Positions 14,089 through 20,897 of a DNA stretch of 28,270 nucleotides are shown here, piece by piece. The DNA comes from a virus: IMG/VR virus record IMGVR_UViG_3300046455_000467, positions 1 to 28,270 of that record; one strand, 5' to 3'. A program made the position numbers and the translations under genes. Position 1 is the first letter of the stretch, and each line of letters begins with the position of its first letter. The notes under the pieces were generated by a model, which did not search any database, had not been told where the DNA came from, and worked only from the letters and a program-made list of their open reading frames with translations.

Positions 14089-14138
14089 CAACCCGCCCGG
14101 TGCGCCGGGCATCAACTTGGAGAACTGTCCCATGAGCA
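14084..14138 (+). repeat. Intergenic unit repeat 2 (hairpin + ribosome binding site)
   Basis: Second copy of the unit at 13711-13763. Here the hairpin is GCCCGG (14095-14100) and CCGGGC (14105-14110) with a TGCG loop. TTGGAGAA and CCCATGAGCA follow as in the first copy. The duplication probably arose with insertion or exchange of small gene cassettes. Confidence 0.75.
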
Positions 14139-14446
14139 CCACCATCACCCTGAAGATCAGCAAGAAAATGGCCGCGCTGCTGACCGGCATCATCCCCGAG
14201 GGCGGCACTGTCGCCGCAATCGCCGCCGAGGTCGCAGCCGGGCGCGTTGCCGCCGACGGGTCCGTGACGGTCGAAACCGAGCGCGAGAACGGCATGGCGC
14301 TACTCGGCATCGCCAAGGGCCGCATGAGCATGCTGGACGCGGCGCTGCTGTCGGCCGAAGGCCCGGACAAGCACAAGCTGCTGGGCGAGCACAGCGCATG
14401 GCGCGCGCTGGCCAAGCAGCTCCCCGAGTTCACGCCTGCCGCGTAA
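14132..14446 (+). CDS. Hypothetical protein (104 aa)
   Basis: The ATG at 14132 follows GGAG 9 bases upstream, within the second repeated intergenic unit. The sequence has a short beta start (TTITLKISKKMAALL), a central Ala/Val-rich part with VAADGSVTVETEREN, and a helical end (AWRALAKQLPEF). It is not recognised; nothing indicates membrane location or an enzyme site. The next gene starts after a single base. Confidence 0.6.
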   Translation: MSTTITLKISKKMAALLTGIIPEGGTVAAIAAEVAAGRVAADGSVTVETERENGMALLGIAKGRMSMLDAALLSAEGPDKHKLLGEHSAWRALAKQLPEFTPAA

Positions 14447-14447
14447 C

Positions 14448-14636
14448 ATGGCCGCCACCAGCTCCCCGCCCCGCCCCGACATCCACCCGTACAAGGTCGA
14501 GCAGCAGCCGGGCGGGCAATGGGCGGTCGTCAGCCCGAACCTCGGCCCGCTCCCCGAATACACCCGCGCGACCGAGGGCGAGGCCATCACCGCAGCGCTG
14601 TACTGCCGCCGCGTAGACAACCACGAAATCGACTAG
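14448..14636 (+). CDS. Small hypothetical protein (62 aa)
   Basis: Begins one base after the preceding TAA. It has the form of a small beta-beta-alpha unit: YKVEQQPGGQWAVVSPNLGP, then PEYTRATEGEAITAALYC. This resembles the short single-domain proteins frequent in phage accessory regions that resemble HicB-like or DUF-type folds, but no assignment is justified. It is probably translated by coupling, as no separate strong ribosome binding site is visible. Confidence 0.55.
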   Translation: MAATSSPPRPDIHPYKVEQQPGGQWAVVSPNLGPLPEYTRATEGEAITAALYCRRVDNHEID

Positions 14637-14666
14637 CCTGCATCCGGCCAACACGAGGAACCACCC

Positions 14667-15038
14667 ATGAACAAACCCGACGACTTCATGACCCGCCTGA
14701 CCGAATGGATGGGCCGCGATCTGACCGAGGCCGAACAGCAGCGCGCGCAGGCTATGCGCGACGACGGGCGGCCGCTCACCATCATCGGCCGCGCGCTGAA
14801 GGCCGCCGCTGTCGCTGCCGCTGCGATCACCACGCCCGAGCACATCATGCGCAAGCTGCGCCAGCGTCACGAGCTGGACGCGGACGACACCTCGCGCGAC
14901 GCCGAGCTGAACGCCCTTCTGCCGCTGCAAAAGCTGCGCCACATCGCCGCCTGGGAGATTGGCAGCCCGGACTGGGCCGACCACTTCATAACCTGGGCGA
15001 AGCAATGCGGCATCACCATCGTGGACCCGCGCGACTGA
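14667..15038 (+). CDS. Helical hypothetical protein (123 aa)
   Basis: ATG at 14667 with GAGGAA 6-7 bases upstream. It is entirely helical: an acidic/basic N-terminal part (LTEWMGRDLTEAEQQRAQAM), a short hydrophobic helix (LKAAAVAAAAIT) and a C-terminal part ending AKQCGITIVDPRD. Not recognised. It is the last gene of the promoter B cassette, 22 bases before a strong terminator. Confidence 0.6.
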   Translation: MNKPDDFMTRLTEWMGRDLTEAEQQRAQAMRDDGRPLTIIGRALKAAAVAAAAITTPEHIMRKLRQRHELDADDTSRDAELNALLPLQKLRHIAAWEIGSPDWADHFITWAKQCGITIVDPRD

Positions 15039-15060
15039 CCCGCACCACCCCAGCCACAAG

Positions 15061-15085
15061 GCCCGCCGCGAGCGGGCTTTTTTTT
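15061..15085 (+). terminator. Intrinsic terminator ending the promoter B cassette
   Basis: GCCCGC (15061-15066), 5-base loop, GCGGGC (15072-15077), then eight T's. Promoter C begins 5 bases downstream, so the cassettes are insulated back to back. Confidence 0.92.
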
Positions 15086-15089
15086 CCTC

Positions 15090-15130
15090 TTGACGAATCA
15101 AATTGTGAGCGCGTACAATCCGATTCATCA
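15090..15130 (+). promoter_or_regulatory. Palindromic lac-operator-like promoter, copy C
   Basis: TTGACG (15090-15095), 18-bp spacer, TACAAT (15114-15119). The arms TGACGAATCAAATTGT (15091-15106) and its partner (15115-15130) match at 13 of 16 positions around the same GAGCGCGT centre. The leader that follows contains GCGGCGCAC, as in copy D. It drives the cassette 15170-18462. Confidence 0.88.
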
Positions 15131-15169
15131 GCGGCGCACGGTGCGCAGCGCATAACCCGGAGAATGACT

Positions 15170-15445
15170 ATGAAGCTCGAAACCTACCTCGCCAAACAGG
15201 GCTACATCACCTACGTCAGCGAAGGCGACGACGTGTTCGAGGGCGAGGACGGCCAGCGCAACATCGAAATCTACGAGAGCCGCGATGACATCGAGCCTAT
15301 CGGCTGGTTCGTGTCGCTGCCGGGGCGCGCTGAGCTGGAGTGGCGCAACATTTTCGGCAAGGTCACCACCGGCACCATGTTCACCGAGGCCGAGGCCAAA
15401 GCCGCCGCCAAGGCCCACAAGTTCTACCCGATCACCTCGAAGTAA
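15170..15445 (+). CDS. Hypothetical protein, first gene after promoter C (91 aa)
   Basis: The second of two close ATGs (15170) is chosen because GGAG ends 7 bases upstream; the ATG at 15164 would be too close. The product is small and soluble with an acidic middle (YVSEGDDVFEGEDGQRNIEI), a beta segment around GWFVSLPG, and a helical end (TEAEAKAAAKAHKF). Not recognised. Its place right behind a strong controlled promoter predicts high early expression. Confidence 0.65.
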   Translation: MKLETYLAKQGYITYVSEGDDVFEGEDGQRNIEIYESRDDIEPIGWFVSLPGRAELEWRNIFGKVTTGTMFTEAEAKAAAKAHKFYPITSK

Positions 15446-15447
15446 CC

Positions 15448-15660
15448 ATGCGCGCCACTCCGCACCGCTTCACGCCTGGGGCGTACAGCGCCACCGACCC
15501 GGCGAACGGCCGCATGTACACCGTACAGGGCGACAGGATTGAGCGGCACCACTACCGGCACGGCCGCGTCACGCTGGTGCTGGTTGACCCGGCCGCAAGC
15601 CCGGAGCTGGCCGCCCGTATCATGGCGGCCATCGAAACCACCACCACGAAAGAAGCATGA
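15448..15660 (+). CDS. Hypothetical protein (70 aa)
   Basis: The ATG at 15448 is 2 bases after the previous stop. Basic and beta-rich: FTPGAYSATDPANGRMYTV, then RIERHHYRHGRVTLVLVD, with a helical end (ELAARIMAAIETT). No family is recognised. The stop overlaps the next ATG, so translation is coupled on that side. Confidence 0.6.
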   Translation: MRATPHRFTPGAYSATDPANGRMYTVQGDRIERHHYRHGRVTLVLVDPAASPELAARIMAAIETTTTKEA

Positions 15661-15857
15661 TCATGAGCAGAGGCATCAATCGCAAGTATTCCGCAGGCGT
15701 GAAATGCAACGCTTCGGGCTCTGACTTCTATAGCTACGCAGCGGGCTCGCCTGATGCCGACGGCCGAGCGGCCTGCCCGATGTGCGGCAAGCGCGTGAAG
15801 CTGCGCGAGGTGCGGACATACATCAAGAGCTGGCTCATACCGGCGCATAACACCTAA
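15657..15857 (+). CDS. Small basic protein with CPMC zinc-type motif (66 aa)
   Basis: Starts in an ATGA overlap (a second ATG lies at 15663). The pattern GINRKYSAGVKCNASGSDFY, then AACPMCGKRVKLREV and IPAHNT, is one I recognise as recurring in small phage proteins, though without an assigned function. Cys16-type and CPMC cysteines may form a zinc site; the basic charge suggests nucleic-acid or host-protein binding. A 104-bp gap with a possible promoter follows. Confidence 0.65.
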   Translation: MIMSRGINRKYSAGVKCNASGSDFYSYAAGSPDADGRAACPMCGKRVKLREVRTYIKSWLIPAHNT

Positions 15858-15908
15858 AACGACCGCTTTTGTACACGGCTTGCAACACCGAACAGAACCT
15901 AGCCTATT

Positions 15909-15931
15909 TCTTTCTGGACACCCGCTATAAT
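15909..15931 (+). promoter_or_regulatory. Possible secondary promoter (consensus -10, weak -35)
   Basis: The 104-bp gap 15858-15961 contains a perfect TATAAT (15926-15931), but no hexamer like TTGACA stands 16-18 bases upstream. It could be a promoter dependent on an activator, allowing separate control of the gene set 15962-18462. Confidence 0.4.
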
Positions 15932-15961
15932 TCGCACACCCATTTAGGACACAAGGACCAA

Positions 15962-16354
15962 ATGAACACCGCCACCCACCAACAAGAGGCCACCGAAACG
16001 CGCCTCGACAATGCCCTCTGGCTGCTGATGCAGTTCCCAATCCATCGCTACCTGATGAGCTGCGCGCACGGCCGCTGGGATGGCGCGGAAAAGGCTACCC
16101 GCCACATCGAGCTGTGCAGCATCGTGGTAGCGGTCGAGCACGGCTGCATCAACCTTGACGAAGCCCGCCTCGAACACTTGGACGACTACCGCGCCGTGCA
16201 TGAGAGCACCCAAAGGCTGACCGACAACATGGACGAGGTAATCGGGTTCCCGCTCGAATCGGACCCGGATTACGACGTGCTCGCCCCGATGTTCTTCGAC
16301 TGGTTCATGCGCTATGCGCGCGAGGCCATCGCCGCTACTGGGAGCGCAGCATGA
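15962..16354 (+). CDS. Hypothetical helical protein (130 aa)
   Basis: The ATG at 15962 is preceded by AAGGA. The protein is helical with aromatic and acidic patches: DNALWLLMQFPIHRYLMS, then HIELCSIVVAVEHGC, and an acidic end (DPDYDVLAPMFFDWFMRYA). It does not look transmembrane. No family is recognised. Its stop overlaps the DUF2786 gene (ATGA), so they are translated together. Confidence 0.6.
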   Translation: MNTATHQQEATETRLDNALWLLMQFPIHRYLMSCAHGRWDGAEKATRHIELCSIVVAVEHGCINLDEARLEHLDDYRAVHESTQRLTDNMDEVIGFPLESDPDYDVLAPMFFDWFMRYAREAIAATGSAA

Positions 16355-16899
16355 GCGCCGTCAGCGAAGCGCTGATGCGCCGCATTGGCAAGATCAAGGA
16401 GCTGGCCGAGCGCGGCGTCGATGGCGAGAAGGCCGCCGCCCAGTCGATGCTGGAAAAAATTCTGGTGAAGCACGGCCTGACGCTGGCCGATATTGAGGGC
16501 AAGCCCAAGCGCGAGTGGGTCGAGCTGACATTCTCTGGCGAGTATGAAAAGCTGCTGCTGACCCAAATTGTCCGCAAGGCGGCAGGGGTGAGCGGCGATC
16601 TGGTGTACCGCTGGAAGAAGGGCACCCGGACGCGCATCAAGTTCGAGCTGTCCCCGGTCGAGCACGTCGAGGTCGAATTTATGTTCGAGCTGATGAAAAA
16701 GGCGCTGGCCGATGAATTCAGCAAGGTGCTGTCCGCCTTCATCCACACGAATAGGCTGTTTGGCCCGAGCGTCGAGGATGACGAGGACGACAAGGACGAG
16801 CCCGAGAAAACCCCTGAGGAGCGCGCCCGCCTGCGCCAGATTGCGGCGATGATGAGCGTGATGAGCCCGGTCAAGGTGCATAAGGCCATCGAGCAATGA
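16351..16899 (+). CDS. DUF2786 domain protein (182 aa)
   Basis: Residues about 7-48 match the DUF2786 pattern: LMRRIGKIKELAERG, then EKAAAQSMLEKILVKHGL and LADIE. DUF2786 is a short helical domain found at the start of phage, plasmid and bacterial proteins of unknown role. The rest has a mixed fold with KLLLTQIVRKAAGVSGD and a beta part (RIKFELSPVEHVEVEFMFEL), then an acidic, probably flexible stretch (VEDDEDDKDEPEK) and a helical end. Possible binding to nucleic acid or DNA-associated proteins is inference. Coupled to both neighbours by ATGA overlaps. Confidence 0.75.
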   Translation: MSAVSEALMRRIGKIKELAERGVDGEKAAAQSMLEKILVKHGLTLADIEGKPKREWVELTFSGEYEKLLLTQIVRKAAGVSGDLVYRWKKGTRTRIKFELSPVEHVEVEFMFELMKKALADEFSKVLSAFIHTNRLFGPSVEDDEDDKDEPEKTPEERARLRQIAAMMSVMSPVKVHKAIEQ

Positions 16900-17111
16900 G
16901 ACTTTGCGCGATCCTGCACGGCGAAGGCATGGGCAGCCCGCCTGACGAAAACGGCTGCCATCTGCCAGCCAACCACGGCGGCCAGCCGCATGAGTACGTC
17001 GCCACCGATGGCCGCACCTATCAATGGGAAACCGACCTCGCCTGCGACTGCGACCACTGTATGCGTTGCGAGGGCGACTACTGCACTACCTACTGGGAAA
17101 AGGAACTATGA
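16896..17111 (+). CDS. Cys-rich small protein (71 aa)
   Basis: Start in an ATGA overlap. The C-terminal third contains a dense Cys cluster, CDCDHCMRC, followed by another Cys near YC; with His residues in the N-terminal part (HLPANHGGQPHEY) this suggests a metal-binding mini-protein. It is acidic overall, so direct DNA binding is less likely than for the basic zinc-ribbon genes nearby. No family assigned. Confidence 0.6.
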   Translation: MRLCAILHGEGMGSPPDENGCHLPANHGGQPHEYVATDGRTYQWETDLACDCDHCMRCEGDYCTTYWEKEL

Positions 17112-17851
17112 GCGACAACACAAATTGCAAGGGCGCTTTCCGCGCATTCTATGATGGCGAAATCGAAATCCCTACGCGCCCCGCCCGCGTATGCGTCAGC
17201 CCCTTGGCTACCCGCCCGGTCCTGTACACGGACACCGTGGGCGGCGTGCAAACCTGCCGCGATGACCTGTGGGCCATCACCACCGACGAGCTGAACGCGC
17301 TGGCCGCCCCGGACGCGCTGGCCGCCGTCGAGCACCACACCTACGGCAGCATCGCCGAGCGCATGACTGGCAAGCACCGCGATGACAGCGGCACCGTGTA
17401 CGTCACCCTGGCCGATGCCGAGGCGGCCGTGCGCGCCGTGGCGAGCACCAGCACGGCATGGCGGCAGACCGCCGAAACCAAGGACCGGCAGGCCGCCGAG
17501 GTGCGCGCGCACCTCCAGCAGACCCGCATGGCGCTGCGCTGGGCGCTGGAATGGATTGACGCCGTGCCGGGCGATACCCCGCTGCCGACCATGCCCGGCT
17601 TCGACCGCGACTACGTGAACGTCCTGCTTGATACCCCGACCACCTCCGCACGCCCGGCCATCGGCACCGAAGAACAGGCCGATGCAATGCTGGCGGACCT
17701 GACCCGCGAGTACCACCAGCGCGCTGCCCCGATCCTCAAGATTCTGACGACCTTTGCAGCGTTGCGTCCGCCCCCACCCATGCTCATATCGCGCGAGCAT
17801 GCCGAGCGCTTGGGCTTCACGCCGTCCAACCTGCCGGGAGAGCCAGAGTGA
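17108..17851 (+). CDS. Hypothetical protein with central coiled-coil-like helix (247 aa)
   Basis: The ATG at 17108 overlaps the previous stop; the longer upstream frame is discarded. The N-terminal part is mixed alpha/beta, followed by Ala/Arg/Glu-rich helices ([13 protein letters not shown], then [20 protein letters not shown]). The end has a helical segment and a Pro-rich tail ([10 protein letters not shown]). No known motif. It directly precedes and overlaps the serine recombinase gene, so it may be an accessory factor for it, but this is context only. Confidence 0.6.
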   Translation: MSDNTNCKGAFRAFYDGEIEIPTRPARVCVSPLATRPVLYTDTVGGVQTCRDDLWAITTDELNALAAPDALAAVEHHTYGSIAERMTGKHRDDSGTVYVTLADAEAAVRAVASTSTAWRQTAETKDRQAAEVRAHLQQTRMALRWALEWIDAVPGDTPLPTMPGFDRDYVNVLLDTPTTSARPAIGTEEQADAMLADLTREYHQRAAPILKILTTFAALRPPPPMLISREHAERLGFTPSNLPGEPE

Positions 17852-18462
17852 GCCGCGTATTCGCCTACTGCCGGGTATCGACCGGCGACCAGACCACCGA
17901 GAACCAGATTGCCGAGATTGCGGGGGCAGGGTTCGCCATCGACGCCAAGCGCGCCATTGCCGAGACTATCAGCGGCTCCGTGGCCGCGACCGAGCGCCCC
18001 GGCTTCACGAAACTGCTGGACCGCCTGGAGCCCGGCGACGTGCTCGTGGTAACGAAGCTGGACCGCCTGGGCCGCAACGCGATGGACTTGCGCGCCACCG
18101 TGTCCAACCTTGAGCGCGCGGGAATTCGCGTGCATTGCCTCGCGCTGGGCGGCATGGACCTCACCAGCCCGGCCGGGAAGATGACGATGGGCGTTATCGC
18201 GGCCGTTGCCGAGTTCGAGCGGGACTTGCTCATCGAGCGCACGAACGCGGGCCTTGCGCGGGCCAAGAAAGACGGCAAGCGCTTCGGCCGCCCGCCTGCA
18301 CTGGACGAGGATGCACGCGGCATGGCGCGGGCTATGCTGGCCGCTGGCGTGCCTGTCTCCGAAGTCGCCCGCGACCTGAACACCTCCCGCGCCACCATCA
18401 TCCGGGCGCGCGATTCCGTACCGCTGCCGCCCGCTCCCGAGCCCGGCCAGCTCGCCGCCTGA
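17848..18462 (+). CDS. Small serine recombinase (resolvase/invertase family, 204 aa)
   Basis: Family signature at the N-terminus: [10 protein letters not shown] with the catalytic Ser11, then KLDRLGRN (70-77) with the conserved Arg73 and Arg76. A long helix around [11 protein letters not shown] is the dimer/E-helix region, followed by [10 protein letters not shown] and a C-terminal helix-turn-helix ([19 protein letters not shown] with SRATIIRAR). The size is that of Tn3-type resolvases and Hin/Gin-type invertases, not of large serine integrases. It cuts DNA at paired sites through a 5'-phosphoserine link. Its sites were not identified. It ends the promoter C cassette; the start overlaps the previous stop. 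Confidence 0.93.
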   Translation: MSRVFAYCRVSTGDQTTENQIAEIAGAGFAIDAKRAIAETISGSVAATERPGFTKLLDRLEPGDVLVVTKLDRLGRNAMDLRATVSNLERAGIRVHCLALGGMDLTSPAGKMTMGVIAAVAEFERDLLIERTNAGLARAKKDGKRFGRPPALDEDARGMARAMLAAGVPVSEVARDLNTSRATIIRARDSVPLPPAPEPGQLAA

Positions 18463-18467
18463 CCACC

Positions 18468-18491
18468 GCCCGGCACGTCCGGGCTTTTTTT
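18468..18491 (+). terminator. Intrinsic terminator after the serine recombinase
   Basis: GCCCGG (18468-18473), CACGT loop, CCGGGC (18479-18484), seven T's. Promoter D begins 27 bases downstream, repeating the terminator-promoter boundary seen at 15061-15130. Confidence 0.9.
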
Positions 18492-18517
18492 CGTGTCGCG
18501 TCACGATTAAATCACGC

Positions 18518-18558
18518 TTGACGAATCGAATTGTGAGCGCGTACACTGCGAAGCATCA
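18518..18558 (+). promoter_or_regulatory. Lac-operator-like promoter, copy D (right arm degenerate)
   Basis: TTGACG (18518-18523), 18-bp spacer, TACACT (18542-18547). The left half matches copies A-C exactly over AATTGTGAGCGCGTACA, but the right arm pairs at only 11 of 16 positions and the -10 deviates from TACAAT. It may be weaker or less tightly controlled. It drives the cassette 18596-20009. Confidence 0.82.
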
Positions 18559-18595
18559 GCGGCGCACTGGGCGCGGCGACACCGGACGAAAGATC

Positions 18596-18736
18596 ATGAG
18601 CGCATCGAGCATCAAGGAAATGATGGACAACTGGGCCAAGACCGAGGCGGACGCCCGCGCTGCCAACCCTGACGCCAGCGACGAACAGATTTACCAGATG
18701 ACCGCCGACGCGATGAGCAAATCGCTGGGCCTGTAA
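18596..18736 (+). CDS. Small acidic hypothetical protein (46 aa)
   Basis: The ATG at 18596 follows promoter D and a GGAC/GAAAG region; the frame extending into the promoter is discarded. It is helical: SSIKEMMDNWAKTEADARAA, then DASDEQIYQMTADAMSKSLG. First gene of the promoter D cassette. No family is recognised. Confidence 0.6.
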   Translation: MSASSIKEMMDNWAKTEADARAANPDASDEQIYQMTADAMSKSLGL

Positions 18737-18758
18737 CGACAACAACGGAGAAATGACC

Positions 18759-19457
18759 ATGCTGAAAAATGAAATCCTGAACGTAGATGGCACGAACTGG
18801 CTGATCCGCGAGGCCACCAATTACGACGAGGTTCACAACGCTATCGCAGCGGCGCGAGTCACCGGCAGCATCGGCGGCAGGCATGCCGAGCGACTCGGCG
18901 ACGGCCCGGTAACGGTGCTTGCCGACGTGGTGCGCCTGAACGACGATGGCACCGAATGCCTGCCCTACGGCGAGAAGGGCGGCACCGACCATAGCGCCCT
19001 CGTCGCCCTCGCCAAGCTCCGCGCCGACTACGACCAGCTCGGCCGCGCCCTGAATCAAGCGAACCTGCGCAACCGCGTGTATGCCGGTGCGCTCGCGCAG
19101 ATCGACGCATGGGTTACGGCCGCCGATCCGTGCTACCACGAAGCCGAATTCCTGCGCACCATCATCACCAAGGAAATCACCGAGGCGCACGCCACCATCG
19201 CCGAGGCGCGAGCCGCCGCGAAGCAAGGGCAGCAGCTCGCGCCTACCGATCTGCTGGTGCTCGCCCCCGAGGCGCGCGGCCTGGACCTGAACGATTCCGC
19301 CGACCGCGAGCACTTCCGCGTCCGTGTCGCCCTCCGACTGCAAGGCTATGCCATCGAAGTGATCCGCCGCTGGGTGAGTAACCCGGCGCGCGACCGCGAC
19401 ACCATCGTGCGCGCCATCGCTGACGCCTATATCGCGCACGCCTGCGCCGCCAAATAA
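18759..19457 (+). CDS. Hypothetical accessory protein (232 aa)
   Basis: The second of two close ATGs (18759) is preferred, as GGAG ends 8 bases upstream; the ATG at 18753 is only 2 bases from it. The N-terminal part is mixed (NVDGTNWLIREATNYDEV), with GGRHAERLGDGPVTVLADVV. The centre is helical and carries RADYDQLGRALNQANL, and the end is helical and Ala-rich. The arrangement of a short beta domain plus long helix is common in phage accessory proteins, but no function is known to me. Confidence 0.65.
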   Translation: MLKNEILNVDGTNWLIREATNYDEVHNAIAAARVTGSIGGRHAERLGDGPVTVLADVVRLNDDGTECLPYGEKGGTDHSALVALAKLRADYDQLGRALNQANLRNRVYAGALAQIDAWVTAADPCYHEAEFLRTIITKEITEAHATIAEARAAAKQGQQLAPTDLLVLAPEARGLDLNDSADREHFRVRVALRLQGYAIEVIRRWVSNPARDRDTIVRAIADAYIAHACAAK

Positions 19458-19484
19458 CCGCCATACCCACTACGGAGAACTACC

Positions 19485-19784
19485 ATGAGCCAATCTTGCC
19501 CCCGCTGCTACAAGATCGTAGCCCGCGCCTGCCAGTCCGAAACCGAATCGGCCGAGTGCCGCGAGCTACGCAATCAGCGCCCCCTGGAAAAGTCCAATGA
19601 GTACAGCGTCACCATCGGCGAACGCCTGTTCACTGCGAAACGCAGCGGCCCGGACGCCGCATGGCAGGTGGACTATCCCGAGGGCGGTTTCCAGCGCCAC
19701 GGCACCAAGAGCGAAGTCGCCAACCTGATCCGCGCCAAAGCGCGCGAGCTGGCCGCCGCTGACGCCGAGGCCGACGCCTCCTGA
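19485..19784 (+). CDS. Hypothetical protein with CPRC motif (99 aa)
   Basis: ATG at 19485 with GGAG 7-8 bases upstream. The start SQSCPRCYKIVARACQ has three Cys, a possible metal knuckle; another Cys follows in AECREL. After that comes a beta-rich unit (EYSVTIGERLFTAKRSG, then AWQVDYPEGGFQRHGT) and a helix (EVANLIRAKARELAAA). Not assigned to a family. Confidence 0.6.
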   Translation: MSQSCPRCYKIVARACQSETESAECRELRNQRPLEKSNEYSVTIGERLFTAKRSGPDAAWQVDYPEGGFQRHGTKSEVANLIRAKARELAAADAEADAS

Positions 19785-19796
19785 CCAGGGGAACTC

Positions 19797-20009
19797 ATGA
19801 AAACAGAAGATACCTACATCGTCCACCAGTCGCCTAAACAGAGCTGCCGCGCGGCGCTGGCCCACATCATCGTGATTGTTGACGCCAGCTCAAAGAAGGA
19901 GGCCATCGAAAAGGCCAGCACCCCGGAAGGAGGTATCAACGCCTCCGACAAGGACTACAAGAAACCCATAGCTGACAAGGTGCATAAGGGCGGCGTCTAC
20001 CACCTGTAG
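19797..20009 (+). CDS. Hypothetical protein (70 aa)
   Basis: ATG at 19797 with GGGGA upstream. The sequence alternates beta and helical parts: TYIVHQSPKQSCRAALAHII, then DASSKKEAIEKAS and KVHKGGVYHL. Lys-rich and slightly less GC-rich than its neighbours. Last gene of the promoter D cassette, followed by a terminator. No known family. Confidence 0.6.
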   Translation: MKTEDTYIVHQSPKQSCRAALAHIIVIVDASSKKEAIEKASTPEGGINASDKDYKKPIADKVHKGGVYHL

Positions 20010-20033
20010 ACCAGCCCGCCCCGCGTCACCCAT

Positions 20034-20054
20034 GCCCGCCCCGAGCGGGCTTTT
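20034..20054 (+). terminator. Intrinsic terminator ending the promoter D cassette
   Basis: GCCCGC (20034-20039), CCCGA loop, GCGGGC (20045-20050), four T's. It is weaker than the other cassette terminators because the U-tract is short, so read-through into the last accessory genes is plausible. Confidence 0.8.
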
Positions 20055-20064
20055 CCCGTAGAAG

Positions 20065-20090
20065 GCGGCGCACTTAGGCGCGGCCACCAC
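20065..20090 (+). other. Promoterless copy of the cassette leader sequence
   Basis: GCGGCGCAC followed by a GGCGCGGC stretch and CAC here matches the leaders after promoters A, C and D (for example 18559-18580). No TTGACG/TACAAT pair lies upstream; the terminator occupies that place. It looks like the remains of a fifth cassette boundary that lost its promoter. Confidence 0.6.
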
Positions 20091-20105
20091 TCAAGGAAAT
20101 GACCG

Positions 20106-20897
20106 ATGGCTGAATTCATCAATCAACACGTCGAGCCGCCGCTGGATGGCTTCAACGCAATGGGGAAGCCGATCCCGGCCGATCAGCGCCAGCACGGCTA
20201 TGACACTTGCAAGGAAATGGGCCTCGACTCGGCGCGCGCCTGGGAGTGCGTCAATGCGACTGCCGAACAGCTCGAACGCGACAAGCCGCACGAGGCCCAG
20301 GGCGCGGCCATGAAGTTCCTCGACCTGACCGGCGCGTATCGCCTCATGGCGGTGCTGCTGACCAAGGCAGGTGAACAGATCAAGCCTGTCGGCCGCAATG
20401 CCGATCTGCGCGACGGTACGACCATTCGCGACGGCGAGGGCAAGCAGTACCGCGTGCATTACATGCGCAACAGCCTGATCGTCGCGCATCCTATTGTGGA
20501 CGGCAAGGCGCAGGTAAGCCGCGATACCACGGTTCGGTTCTGGACCGACCCCGATATGCCGACAGCGGGAGAGAACGACCGCACCGATCCAGTGTACGTC
20601 GTCAGCCCGCCCACTGCCCCGGCGACGAAGCCCCGCCGCGAGGCTACCGCGCGCATGCTCCGCGACTACCCGAAGGTGCAAACTGTCTGGCTGGTCGAAG
20701 TTCCGCACACGAACGGCCGCACCAAGCAATACAAGGCCACCACCTACCCGGATAGCGAGCTGATCTTCCTCGAATCGTCGCCGCGCGGCCGGGCCATCGC
20801 CGCAGGCAACACGAAGAACCTGCTGCCCGCCGTCCGCGAGGCCATCGCCAAGGCGCGCACCGCCACCACCCAGGAACCCACCGGAGAACCGCAATGA
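20106..20897 (+). CDS. Hypothetical protein, two-domain look (263 aa)
   Basis: ATG at 20106 with AAGGA upstream. The N-terminal half is helical: GYDTCKEMGLDSARAWECVN, then a segment with DKPHEAQGAAMKF. It is followed by a beta part (KQYRVHYMRNSLIVAHPIVD). The C-terminal half has VQTVWLVEVPHTNGRTKQY and LIFLESSPRGRAIAAGNTK, then a helix. No catalytic motif is evident. It has no visible promoter of its own and probably depends on read-through of the preceding weak terminator. Overlaps the next gene by ATGA. Confidence 0.65.
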   Translation: MAEFINQHVEPPLDGFNAMGKPIPADQRQHGYDTCKEMGLDSARAWECVNATAEQLERDKPHEAQGAAMKFLDLTGAYRLMAVLLTKAGEQIKPVGRNADLRDGTTIRDGEGKQYRVHYMRNSLIVAHPIVDGKAQVSRDTTVRFWTDPDMPTAGENDRTDPVYVVSPPTAPATKPRREATARMLRDYPKVQTVWLVEVPHTNGRTKQYKATTYPDSELIFLESSPRGRAIAAGNTKNLLPAVREAIAKARTATTQEPTGEPQ

